Origin: JBFXDW01 sp050180745
GTDB taxonomy: Bacteria > Pseudomonadota > Alphaproteobacteria > UBA9219
Direction of reading: 5' to 3'
Assembly: GCA_050180745.1 (NCBI GenBank)
Contig: JBFXDW010000041.1
Coordinates: forward strand, 1-16,151
Length of the DNA stretch: 16,151 nt
In this document: positions 7,201 to 14,120 of the stretch, in pieces
Numbering within the stretch: position 1 is the stretch's first letter
Layout of the letters: the number at the start of each line of letters is the position of its first letter
The notes under the pieces: generated by a model
What the model saw: the letters and a program-made list of their open reading frames with translations, nothing else
Databases searched by the model: none
Told to the model about the DNA's origin: nothing
Translations under genes and position numbers: made by a program

Positions 7201-8424
7201 TTAGGCTGTTGCAAAGCGAAGTAGTTTCAGGGCATCAAAATTAACGACATCACCACCAACGCGTTTGCTGCAACGGAATTTCACGAAAGGCGCCGCCGTA
7301 TAGGGATCACGCAAAACGCGCATACCGATGCGATCGACAATTGTGTAAGCTTCCTCAAAATTACCGAAAGCAACAGACAAACTACCTGAAGCAATCGCTG
7401 GCATGTCTTCAGCCATAATAACGGGGAACCCAAGCAGAGGAGCCGGATTTTCAACCTCCAAACTCGGCTGCCACACATAAGCATCAGAATTGCCGTCTTT
7501 TAGTTTACGCACCACATCAACGACAGAACGCGGCATCAGCCATTTCGCTTTTGGCAAATAACCAGCCTTCAATTTATGCATTAATGTGATAAGCGAATCC
7601 GCCCCGTCAGTTGAAGAAAAACCAGCATCAGTACCCGTTGCCACATGCTCGATCACGCCCCAATTCCGGCTATCATCAGCTTGCGCGGCTGTGCTGTAAC
7701 TCAAGAACCCACGAGGCTGCCCTACACCATCACCAGAAATAAAGGCCGCATTTTCACGCCGCGTGAATTTGTTTGCAACACGTCCCACAAGCCATTCTTC
7801 AACATTGATAACCGCATCATCAAGCAGCTTTTGCGTGGCTTTAGGTTGCGCATGAAGCTCATGCACAGGAATGCGAATACGTCCAATATCCCCTTGAGAC
7901 GTATCATCACGACTGCCAAGCTCAGACACCCATTGCGCTTCAGCCTCATCCGTATCACGTAGCATCTCAACGGCTTCCGAAGATACTTGCATGACCGTAG
8001 CAATCTGCCGCATTGGACTGGTGTCAAATTGACGCGTAATGATGCGATCCGCCATTTCCGCAGGTGCCATATAACCGCCTTGCTGATCGGCAATAACACT
8101 CATTTCCTTAGCGCCCAATTCGGCTACATCATATTCCAGCCCCTTAGCCACATATTCCATAAAGGCTGACTTATATTCGCTGCCTTTCTCCTCATAAGAA
8201 GCTCCACCTTTAGATGGACGGGAAAGAGCCGTCTTAACCGAGCTCACTTGATCCTGCAGATCATTCATAACGCGATCCATACGCGCCAGCTTTTCATCAT
8301 ATAAAACATCTGATGACCCTTTGCGCTCGATCTCCCCAAGACGCTGATCGTTTATGTCCTTATACTCTTCAAACGCCTCTGCTAACGTTTCCGTAGCAGA
8401 TTTCACTTCGTTCATATCAATCAT
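7201..8424 (-). CDS. HK97-family major capsid protein
   Basis: This 407-residue protein is the shell subunit. Residues 1 to about 75 are charged and helical, with coiled-coil character (the delta domain that acts as a scaffold). They are followed by a linker and a QQGGYMAPAEMADRI segment (about 114-128), the usual start of the mature HK97 fold. Later landmarks are FISGDGVGQPRGFL and the C-terminal YTIVDRIGMRVLRDPYTAAPFVKFRCSKRVGG region, both typical of the family. The start is set by GGAG eight bases upstream of ATG 8424. The gene lies 21 bases after the prohead protease gene, in the canonical order. Confidence 0.95.
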   Translation of the reverse strand: MIDMNEVKSATETLAEAFEEYKDINDQRLGEIERKGSSDVLYDEKLARMDRVMNDLQDQVSSVKTALSRPSKGGASYEEKGSEYKSAFMEYVAKGLEYDVAELGAKEMSVIADQQGGYMAPAEMADRIITRQFDTSPMRQIATVMQVSSEAVEMLRDTDEAEAQWVSELGSRDDTSQGDIGRIRIPVHELHAQPKATQKLLDDAVINVEEWLVGRVANKFTRRENAAFISGDGVGQPRGFLSYSTAAQADDSRNWGVIEHVATGTDAGFSSTDGADSLITLMHKLKAGYLPKAKWLMPRSVVDVVRKLKDGNSDAYVWQPSLEVENPAPLLGFPVIMAEDMPAIASGSLSVAFGNFEEAYTIVDRIGMRVLRDPYTAAPFVKFRCSKRVGGDVVNFDALKLLRFATA

Positions 8425-8445
8425 AAAAACTCTCCTTATTTTAAA

Positions 8446-9033
8446 TTAGCTTTTTTCTGTTAGTTTTCTGGCTGTTTTACGAAGACGTCCCACAAGTCTT
8501 TTTGTGTCCGCCTGATCATCTTTATTCACAGCCCCCTTTTTCCTCTTTGTCGTTTTTCGCGGCGCCTTGACTGAAGATATGCGCGCCGCATCATTGGCAG
8601 GAAAAGTCACCAACGATATTTCGAAAAGATCAACTTCCGTAAGAACACGCGCGCGCCTCTTGTTGTCGATACGAGAAGACACAACGCGATACCCTATTGA
8701 TAGACCTGTTATAGCTTTCATCTTAAGCAGCTCATAAGCCTCTCGACCTTTTTGGGTACTCAAAGCCAAACGGCCTTGTACAACAAGGCCGTTTTCATCT
8801 TCTGCCATAGCCACCCACATGCCTATAGGCATTGTCGGATCATGCATCCAAAGCATAGCTGGCGCTTGCCCCTTTTGACGTAAAGAAGAAAGAGACTTCT
8901 CAAACGCCCCTTTTGCGACAATCTCTTTTTGGGAATCTAGATTTCCAAAAACGCTTGCATATCCAACAAAAAGGCCAGAACCATCCAAACTTTCCAAAGT
9001 CAATGGCTGATAAATGTGCTTAATTTTCATCAT
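8446..9033 (-). CDS. HK97-family prohead protease (peptidase S78/U35)
   Basis: This 195-residue protein would cleave the capsid delta domain during head maturation. The fold start LFVGYASVFGNLDSQKEIV (21-39) is typical. The active-site histidine is H64 in LWMHDPTMPIG, and the serine is S112 in ITGLSIGYRVV, followed by the FEISLVTFPAN motif (137-147). The C-terminus is strongly basic (about 158-195: KTTKRKKG and RLRKTARK), perhaps a nucleic-acid or scaffold contact. There are two adjacent ATG codons (9033, 9030), with GGAG about 10 bases upstream. It is separated from the portal gene by a 113-base gap with a palindrome. Confidence 0.92.
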   Translation of the reverse strand: MMKIKHIYQPLTLESLDGSGLFVGYASVFGNLDSQKEIVAKGAFEKSLSSLRQKGQAPAMLWMHDPTMPIGMWVAMAEDENGLVVQGRLALSTQKGREAYELLKMKAITGLSIGYRVVSSRIDNKRRARVLTEVDLFEISLVTFPANDAARISSVKAPRKTTKRKKGAVNKDDQADTKRLVGRLRKTARKLTEKS

Positions 9034-9102
9034 TCAATTCTTTACTCCATACATATAAAACCGCACAAAAAATGAACACGACAAGAGAGTTGCGCTAATC
9101 AG

Positions 9103-9124
9103 CATATGCGCATAAGCGCATATG
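9103..9124. promoter_or_regulatory. Perfect palindrome between portal and protease genes
   Basis: CATATGCGC (9103-9111) and GCGCATATG (9116-9124) form a 9-bp stem with a four-base ATAA loop in the 113-base gap between portal and protease genes. No T-run follows on either strand, so it is unlikely to be an intrinsic terminator. An RNA processing/stability hairpin or a protein-binding operator would both fit. Nothing else recognisable lies in the gap. Confidence 0.5.
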
Positions 9125-9146
9125 ATAAGAACAGAAAAAACGAAGC

Positions 9147-10370
9147 TCATCGCTCAACGGATCTTCCCTCAAAACCTCCGCCTATCACATCGCCACCATC
9201 TACAGGCTCGTATCCCAAAGCCGCGCGCTTTTCATTGATTGTCAAGAAATCGACCTTCTGCAACTTTTCCCAAAGCACATCCCGCCGCGCTGTCAGAGCA
9301 CTAATCGCATCCGCGTCATAATCGAGATAAAGCCCCACGCCAAACATAGGTGCCAACCAATGATCCAGCGCCATCGTTGCTTTGGCAAGTAACGGCAGAA
9401 CCGTTTCTTCATAAAGAGCAAGACGGGCCTCTTGCATGTTGGCGTAGGTCTGCGCCCCTTCGATTCCGATCAATTGTGCAGGCACACCAAACGCAAGCGC
9501 AATATCCCGCGCCGCCGCATCGCGACCGGACAACCAGTCCATTTCTTGAGGCGACAAACTCATCTCGCGCCAGTCAAGCCCTCCCTCAAGTATCAAAGGC
9601 CTCCCCGCATTCGTCTTCCCCGCAGCAGTCGAGTCAATCTCTTCCCGCAAGCGCGTAACTTGCTCATCGGAAAGACTAGCTGGGCCTTCCTTAGGCGCAA
9701 ACACCAACGCCCCCGAAGGCCGCGCGCCTTGATTAAGAAGAGCTTGGTTCCATGCTCCTGCCGCATTATGCTGATCGACCGACAGCATCGCTGCTTCAAG
9801 AGGAGCCATCCCATACCAGTCATTCAAAGGATGATAGTTTTTGAGATGCAGAATAGCGCTCTGCCCTGTTAAAGGATCCGCCTTCCAACGCGTTGTCTTG
9901 CCAGAGACAGAATATTCATACCCTTCCGGCAATCCGCTGTTTCCGGGAATAACCTTCATCCTATCAGGACGTAAAATATAAAGTTCGCTCGGCGCATTTC
10001 CAGAAGGAGCGACAGCTTCAACGTAAGCATTCCCAGAGATTTGTAAGTCGATAAAAAGACTCTCCAGAAAAGCATTCCCGCTTTGCGTTGGATTAGGCTG
10101 ATCGAGAAGATCAAGAATAGGATGAGCCTCAATCTCTCTGTCATTTTCATCATAAAGAACCCATGGAACAGAAGCGGCAGTACTCGCAACAAGAGTTGCA
10201 CAGCGGTAAGCCACGACATTGCGGCGATAGCCTTCTTCTGCCAAACACTCATAGCGGCGCGGCGTCCATTTAGGCCGCCCGACATGGCTCCACGCCACAA
10301 TAGGCCCCGCCGCACTTGCTTTCATAGCCACTGGCTTTTTCCATTTGTTGACTAGCTGTTTTAGGTTCAT
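9147..10370 (-). CDS. HK97-family phage portal protein
   Basis: This 407-residue protein forms the dodecameric ring through which DNA enters the head. The ATG at 10370 is chosen because GGAAG lies five bases upstream, and because the 22 extra codons of the open frame reading up to 10436 run through the left arm of a dispersed repeat. Family landmarks include RRNVVAYRCATLVASTAASVPW near the N-terminus, PNPTQSGNAFLESLFIDLQISGNAYVE, the APLEAAMLSVDQHNAAGAWN helix, and a late GIEGAQTYANMQEARLALYEETVLPLL segment typical of HK97 portals. The length agrees with the family. It follows the terminase gene across a 296-base gap occupied by a repeat element. Confidence 0.94.
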   Translation of the reverse strand: MNLKQLVNKWKKPVAMKASAAGPIVAWSHVGRPKWTPRRYECLAEEGYRRNVVAYRCATLVASTAASVPWVLYDENDREIEAHPILDLLDQPNPTQSGNAFLESLFIDLQISGNAYVEAVAPSGNAPSELYILRPDRMKVIPGNSGLPEGYEYSVSGKTTRWKADPLTGQSAILHLKNYHPLNDWYGMAPLEAAMLSVDQHNAAGAWNQALLNQGARPSGALVFAPKEGPASLSDEQVTRLREEIDSTAAGKTNAGRPLILEGGLDWREMSLSPQEMDWLSGRDAAARDIALAFGVPAQLIGIEGAQTYANMQEARLALYEETVLPLLAKATMALDHWLAPMFGVGLYLDYDADAISALTARRDVLWEKLQKVDFLTINEKRAALGYEPVDGGDVIGGGFEGRSVER

Positions 10371-10394
10371 CACATCTTCCATGCTAGAGTTAAA

Positions 10395-10666
10395 ATTCGG
10401 GATCGGTGGTCGGGGATCAGGGAAATCTTCCTTCACATTCCTCTCCTATCCCTTCCAAAATTCTCCCGTCATTCCGGAGACCTGCCACTCACTGATTGTA
10501 CTGGCATTGCAGTAGAAGAAATGGCGTTTCTATCAGTGAGTGGCAGGGAGTCCGGAATCCCATTTTGGTATGTACGGCTCAACACAATCAAAAAAGAAAC
10601 ATAAAATTCAAGAAAACCACGCGAAAAAATCCCCCCTGAATCCAGAATCCAGAATCCTGAATGCTC
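10395..10666. repeat. Composite intergenic repeat, copy C, with nested long hairpin
   Basis: This element fills the gap between the terminase and portal genes. The left arm is degenerate (GGGATCGGTGGTC units rather than clean heptamers) but keeps the CAGGGAAATCTTCCTTCACATT segment. The right arm (10635-10665) is CCTGAAT/CCAGAAT heptamers ending next to the TAG of the terminase gene (10667-10669). Inside, 10471-10496 and 10532-10558 form a long hairpin: 8 bp (ATTCCGGA) plus 15 bp (CTGCCACTCACTGAT) separated by a small internal loop, with a 35-base apical loop. This inner repeat begins GTCATTCC and ends GGAATCCCATTTT. Confidence 0.8.
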
Positions 10667-11950
10667 CTACACCCGCCTCACCCGCGGCTCACACTTCACA
10701 AAGCCCGATAGCTCTGTAACCGCCCAAACGAGAGCATCCACACGGTCCGGAGATTTACTGCCAATATAAAGAGGCGCAAACCGCGCCATCTGATCTTCTA
10801 AAACTTCCATCGGTGCCACATGCTTCACGCGCCCTTGCTCGTAAAGAGCCGCCACTGGCATCGCCCGCTCCATCTTGCCGCGTAGCGCGCGCACTTCTTT
10901 AAAAGCAATTAAAGGATCAGCCTGCCGCAAAAGGCGCTCAACCAAAGCACCACCAGCATTAACCTCCGCCACAATAAGATCAGCATGAAACTCATGATAA
11001 CAAGCAATCACGCGCCTCGCCCACGCCTCGGGCGAGGTCTGACAAGACCAATCCGCGAGAATATAGATAACACCATCCTCACAAAGCCCCGCCGCGACAA
11101 TACCCGTTTCATCACTTGTCTTCTTGTCACTAAGCGCTGGATCAACAGCAACGACGACGCGTACGAATTCGCGCCCCCCCAACAGAGCCCGAGCATTTTC
11201 TATCATGTCACGCGTCCATAAAGAGCCTTCCGTATCTTCCAACAGCTCCGCTTCGAGCTCCTGCCGCCCCAGCCGCGTCCCCGCATAGCGCCGCTCGAGC
11301 TGCGCCAGAACAGCCGGAGCAAGATTATCCCTGTTGTCCATGGTGCGCCCATGAGTCAGAAAAACGTCCTCCTCCACACGCGCTAAAAGTTCGCAAATAA
11401 TTTCTGTACGGCGCGGAGTCGTTGTCACGATCACGCGCGGATCGTTGCCTAAACGTAAACCAAACCACATCTGATCAAACGCATCCCGAGACGGCCACGC
11501 GCCAAGCTCATCACACCACACACGATGATGCTGCGGCCCACGTAAACGCTCTGGCTGATCAGCAGAGTAAATTTTAATGCGGCTTCCATTATAAAGAAGA
11601 AGATCGCCTGTGCTGCGCCGCCAGTTTTGAACGCATGAGGAAGGCAAAACGCCAAGAAGACCGCTCTCGCCTTCGATGCATACATCCCGCGCATCGGCAT
11701 AAGTCGGCGCGATAATACCCACGCGTACGTTGCTGTGCCATAAACAATAGGCCGCAATATCCTCAGCACCAGTCCTAGTCTTTCCCCAGCCTCGCCCCGC
11801 TAAGATCAGCCATATTCGCCACGCCCCATAAGGAGTCAGCTGTGCTCCCCTCGCCTTTTTAATCCATTTGGCCCGCGCAATCAGTGCCGCCAATCTTGGC
11901 ACAGACAATTTCTTCAAGGAGTTTTTGAGCCTCAAGGACAATTGCGGCAT
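10667..11950 (-). CDS. terL: Phage terminase large subunit (GTA gp2-like packaging motor)
   Basis: This packaging ATPase/nuclease is 427 residues from the ATG at 11950. Upstream in-frame ATGs at 11977 and 11989 exist, but their purine-rich stretches lie too close to be good ribosome sites. The Walker A motif is GRGWGKT (about residues 52-58 from this start). The Walker B region is HRVWCDELGAWP, and the coupling motif is VIVTTTPRRT. The nuclease domain shows the acidic residues of the RNase H fold in VVAVDPALSD, IVAEVNAGG and DRVDALVWAV. The SLRLKNSLKKLSVPRLAALI start is typical of alphaproteobacterial GTA-type TerL. The 5' end overlaps the preceding gene by about 92 bases. Confidence 0.95.
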   Translation of the reverse strand: MPQLSLRLKNSLKKLSVPRLAALIARAKWIKKARGAQLTPYGAWRIWLILAGRGWGKTRTGAEDIAAYCLWHSNVRVGIIAPTYADARDVCIEGESGLLGVLPSSCVQNWRRSTGDLLLYNGSRIKIYSADQPERLRGPQHHRVWCDELGAWPSRDAFDQMWFGLRLGNDPRVIVTTTPRRTEIICELLARVEEDVFLTHGRTMDNRDNLAPAVLAQLERRYAGTRLGRQELEAELLEDTEGSLWTRDMIENARALLGGREFVRVVVAVDPALSDKKTSDETGIVAAGLCEDGVIYILADWSCQTSPEAWARRVIACYHEFHADLIVAEVNAGGALVERLLRQADPLIAFKEVRALRGKMERAMPVAALYEQGRVKHVAPMEVLEDQMARFAPLYIGSKSPDRVDALVWAVTELSGFVKCEPRVRRV

Positions 11951-12191
11951 GCTCTTCTTCTTGTTGCCGCTTGTCATCCTCCGCTTCATCTCCCTTTTTC
12001 ATTTTATCCATTAAAGCCTTTGCCGCAGCTACGCGCACCGAGTCACTTTCGCTGCCCGCCATCAGTTCGAGCAACACCTGACGAATACGCGCCTCTACTT
12101 CAGCGAAAGGCCACGCTTCTGTTTTGTTTGTTTTTTTATCTTTTTTAGGCAAAGTTGTTTTCAAAGGCTTTTTCTTTTTCGTCTCGTTCAC
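11859..12191 (-). CDS. Putative small terminase subunit (GTA gp1-like)
   Basis: This 110-residue protein lies directly upstream of TerL, where small terminases sit. It starts at a GTG (12189-12191), with only a distant AAGGA as ribosome site. The first 25 residues are very lysine-rich, followed by a helical EVEARIRQVLLELMAG segment, SDSVRVAAAKALMDKMKKG (about 52-70) of the kind seen in terminase small subunits, and a charged helix to the end. No helix-turn-helix is certain. The small-terminase call is from position, size and the SVRVAAAKALMD pattern; direct homology is not established. It overlaps TerL in another frame. Confidence 0.5.
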   Translation of the reverse strand: MNETKKKKPLKTTLPKKDKKTNKTEAWPFAEVEARIRQVLLELMAGSESDSVRVAAAKALMDKMKKGDEAEDDKRQQEEEHAAIVLEAQKLLEEIVCAKIGGTDCAGQMD

Positions 12192-12213
12192 GGGAGCAAA
12201 ATCCTTATTTATG

Positions 12214-12498
12214 AGGATTCAGGATTCGGCATTCAGGATTCAGGATTCAGGGAAGCTTCCTGTTTCTTCCTCTCCCAGCCCTTAAAAATTTTTCTGTCAT
12301 TCCCACGACCTGTCGCGCCGACTTGTCTTGCCGAAGCTCCGAAGGAGCGTAGGCAGAAGCTGCAAAGCAGCGTAGGGGGAAGGCGGAAATCCCATTTTTT
12401 CATTTCCGGTTCAACACAACGAAGAAAAAAAGATATAATTCAGAAGAGGTTCATGAAGGAAGTCCCCCTGAATGCTGAATGCCAAATCCTGAATCCTA
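12214..12498. repeat. Composite intergenic repeat, copy D, between promoter and small terminase
   Basis: This is the largest copy, about 285 bases. The left array (12214-12251) has about five ATTCAGG-type heptamers running into GGGAAGCTTCCTG; the right array (12467-12498) is the inverted unit. Inside, a GTCATTCC (12297) to GGAAATCCCATTTT (about 12396) insert carries two small hairpins, GCTCC-gaa-GGAGC (12336-12348) and GCTGC-aaa-GCAGC (12359-12371), within a 23-base imperfect direct repeat. It lies between the predicted promoter and the first phage gene, so it would be transcribed as the leader. No gene is seen in 12192-12665. Confidence 0.8.
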
Positions 12499-12523
12499 AC
12501 TCCAAGACGCACTACGTCGTGGG

Positions 12524-12556
12524 ATTATACATAGCGCACCTCGGACCAAGTGTCAA
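12524..12556 (-). promoter_or_regulatory. Leftward promoter for the phage structural operon
   Basis: On the minus strand a perfect TTGACA (12551-12556) is followed by a 17-base spacer and TATGTA (12528-12533), with TATAAT overlapping four bases further on (12524-12529). Transcription would run left through repeat copy D into the terminase genes. Just downstream, 12510-12521 (CACTACGTCGTG) is an imperfect palindrome, CAC-n-ACGT-n-GTG, around the expected start point and could be an operator. The match to a housekeeping promoter is good; use in vivo is inferred. Confidence 0.55.
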
Positions 12557-12665
12557 GGATTATTTTCCTATGATATCATTTTTTATCTATCTTACTAAAT
12601 CACTACCCCGAATCAACAGGTTATGCTAAGAGGGTTAGACTTATCTTTTTCAAAATGATTCAAAC

Positions 12666-12944
12666 ATGGTTAATAAGGTCAACAACGAAGCTCTTACAAC
12701 TTTGCTGAATACGCAAAATGCGTCTTCACAGAGCAGTTTGTCGACTCTTAAAAACAATCCTGCTGTAGGCCAGTCTATCGTTGCCTCATCTCAGAACGCG
12801 GTGAGCACAAAAAACGCGGCCACCACAAACAGCGGAGCCGCGTCTTTAAATACCGCACCTTATGCCAATCAGCTGGCGGATGCACAAAGCAACCCGCCCC
12901 CGAGCAACCTACCGCGCGGCAGCCTCGTTGATATCCTCGCGTAG
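12666..12944 (+). CDS. Small Asn/Ser/Ala-rich hypothetical protein
   Basis: I do not recognise this 92-residue protein. It is rich in Asn, Ser, Ala and Gln, with low complexity through residues 15-80 and repeated NAxS/NAA patterns. It has no obvious signal peptide or membrane segment, and ends PPPSNLPRGSLVDILA. It has no clear Shine-Dalgarno: the nearest purine-rich run (AAGAGGG near 12630) is over 30 bases upstream. It is the only plus-strand gene next to the phage block and its end overlaps the convergent gene by 36 bases. It may be a disordered small protein or a spurious frame; the smooth composition and conserved-looking end favour a real gene modestly. Confidence 0.45.
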   Translation: MVNKVNNEALTTLLNTQNASSQSSLSTLKNNPAVGQSIVASSQNAVSTKNAATTNSGAASLNTAPYANQLADAQSNPPPSNLPRGSLVDILA

Positions 12945-13415
12945 GCCATAAATCTTCACCAAAACCTTCAACCCCGAGCGCAGAAGAAGAGCCTCTTTGC
13001 AAGAAGGCACTTCTTCGTAACAAATAGCCGACACAAGAAGATTCCCAAGATGACCTTGGAGGAAACGCATTGCCTGCCGCCAGCGTGCATAAGCCTCTTC
13101 TTCTGCATCCGATCGCTCATCCCACCCATTATAGAGAGAAAACGAGGCCCGCACCGGCGCATAGCTAGCGGACAGGCGAGCATTCATCCCCGCCGCATAA
13201 TAGTCCCGCTTAAAACGCATAGCAGCATCAAGTTGGTTTTTAGAGATAAACCCCGCCAGATAAAGTCGATCTAAAAAATGCTCTTCCAAAGCACGCACAG
13301 CCAAAACACCCGCCTCTTGCGTAGGCTCCAGAACACGCCCCGCATGCTGCCACCGCTCTGCTGTTCCATGATCGACATATCGTGAAAGAATGATTTTTTC
13401 AGTCTTTTTTCCCAT
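12909..13415 (-). CDS. Hypothetical protein resembling DUF6456
   Basis: This 168-residue protein starts at ATG 13415 because AGGAGG lies five bases upstream; an ATG five codons earlier lacks such a site. It contains LDAAMRFKRDYYAAGMNARLSASYAP (about 61-86), then ARWRQAMRFLQGHLGNLLVSAIC (about 109-131) and RSGLKVLVKIYGL near the end. These follow the layout of alphaproteobacterial DUF6456 proteins (AG-RL-ADFERA..prv-A-W, alternating helices, a terminal L..la.hYGL). DUF6456 has no firmly assigned role that I know; some members carry an N-terminal helix-turn-helix, absent here. Resemblance is by eye. Together with the 109-residue gene upstream it forms a leftward pair. Confidence 0.65.
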   Translation of the reverse strand: MGKKTEKIILSRYVDHGTAERWQHAGRVLEPTQEAGVLAVRALEEHFLDRLYLAGFISKNQLDAAMRFKRDYYAAGMNARLSASYAPVRASFSLYNGWDERSDAEEEAYARWRQAMRFLQGHLGNLLVSAICYEEVPSCKEALLLRSGLKVLVKIYGLREDINEAAAR

Positions 13416-13517
13416 AAACGCCTCCTGCATTGGATGAAATATCCCACATTCATAGCGCCGTTAGGAATATATGTCTATAAAAAAATAAAATAAATGAGAA
13501 GCCGGTAAAGAAGAGCC

Positions 13518-13847
13518 TCACCTGCCCGCAACAACCATCCCAGACAGGAAAGAAACAGCCCGCTCATAGGATTCTGCAGGCAGGTAATGAAGATTAGGAA
13601 CACCAAAAAAGTCCACAAGATCACGTTCGATCTTAAATTCTGAAGCCCCCGTTTCACGCGCTACAAAGGAAATCATAGCCCGCAAGGCAATACGCTCCTC
13701 AAGAGCCACCAACGGAACGTCTTTTTTCAGCAAAAAACCCATCCAGCGCGAAGCACCTTTATGCTTCTCCGAATCAGTCCGAGTTCCCTTTTCAGAAGAT
13801 TTAGCCTTCAAAGCCGCTAAAGAAGACTCAAATGAGGATTGGGACAT
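13518..13847 (-). CDS. Hypothetical protein, 109 residues
   Basis: I do not recognise this family. The start at 13847 has GGAG eight bases upstream; the in-frame extension to 13955 would add a hydrophobic segment from an AT-rich leader and is rejected. The protein is basic and polar in its first third (SSEKGTRTDSEKHKGASRW), then contains ALEERIALRAMISFVARETG and a C-terminal EFKIERDLVDFFGVPNLHYLPAESYERAVSFL part that looks like a compact helical domain. It lies 102 bases upstream of the DUF6456-like gene in the same direction and diverges from the XRE regulator gene across 273 bases. Confidence 0.7.
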   Translation of the reverse strand: MSQSSFESSLAALKAKSSEKGTRTDSEKHKGASRWMGFLLKKDVPLVALEERIALRAMISFVARETGASEFKIERDLVDFFGVPNLHYLPAESYERAVSFLSGMVVAGR

Positions 13848-14120
13848 AAAAACGACTCCAAAAAGAATAAAAAAAAACAAAGGAAGCATATTGTTATGAT
13901 TAGTCATATAACCTTGAGATGAAAGTAAGTAAATGCCTTTATTTAGTTGCATCAAGAGGTTAAATAAGTAATACTTGACAGCAAGTTAACCTTATATGCA
14001 GTTCTCGGAAGAACACATCCCCGTGCGCCCTATACATACGTGGTACGAAAGTAATCAAACCCTTGAAATGTGGGGCGGAAAAACGTTATGAAGGCAATGT
14101 AAAAAGAGGGATTTCAACGA
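13848..14120. promoter_or_regulatory. Divergent control region with two inverted repeats
   Basis: This gap separates the leftward 109-residue gene from the rightward XRE regulator and should hold promoters for both. Two perfect 5-4-5 inverted repeats lie at 13973-13986 (ACTTG-acag-CAAGT) and 14001-14014 (GTTCT-cgga-AGAAC), starting 28 bases apart. The first overlaps a TTGACA (13975-13980); TATATG at 13993-13998 is only 12 bases from it, so the promoter itself is not convincing. AGAGGG near 14105 is the likely ribosome site of the XRE gene. Binding of the downstream XRE protein to these repeats is inferred. Confidence 0.4.

Noticed and set aside
9432..9872. Open frame of 146 residues on the plus strand inside the portal gene
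   Set aside because: The portal frame is well supported by family motifs over the same bases; this frame is Arg/Pro/His-rich shadow sequence.
10371..10436. Longer N-terminus of the portal protein
   Set aside because: The extra 22 codons read through the arm of a dispersed repeat, and a good ribosome site precedes the ATG at 10370.
13848..13955. N-terminal extension of the 109-residue protein with a hydrophobic segment
   Set aside because: The extension is AT-rich leader, and GGAG eight bases before ATG 13847 marks the start.
13975..13998. TTGACA / TATATG as a complete promoter for the XRE gene
   Set aside because: The spacer is 12 bases, too short for a standard promoter; only the inverted repeat is reported.
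14001..14014. GTTC...GAAC palindrome as an SOS (LexA) box
   Set aside because: The alphaproteobacterial box is a direct repeat GTTC-N7-GTTC, and the other known type is GAAC-N4-GTTC; this is GTTC-N6-GAAC, so the match fails.
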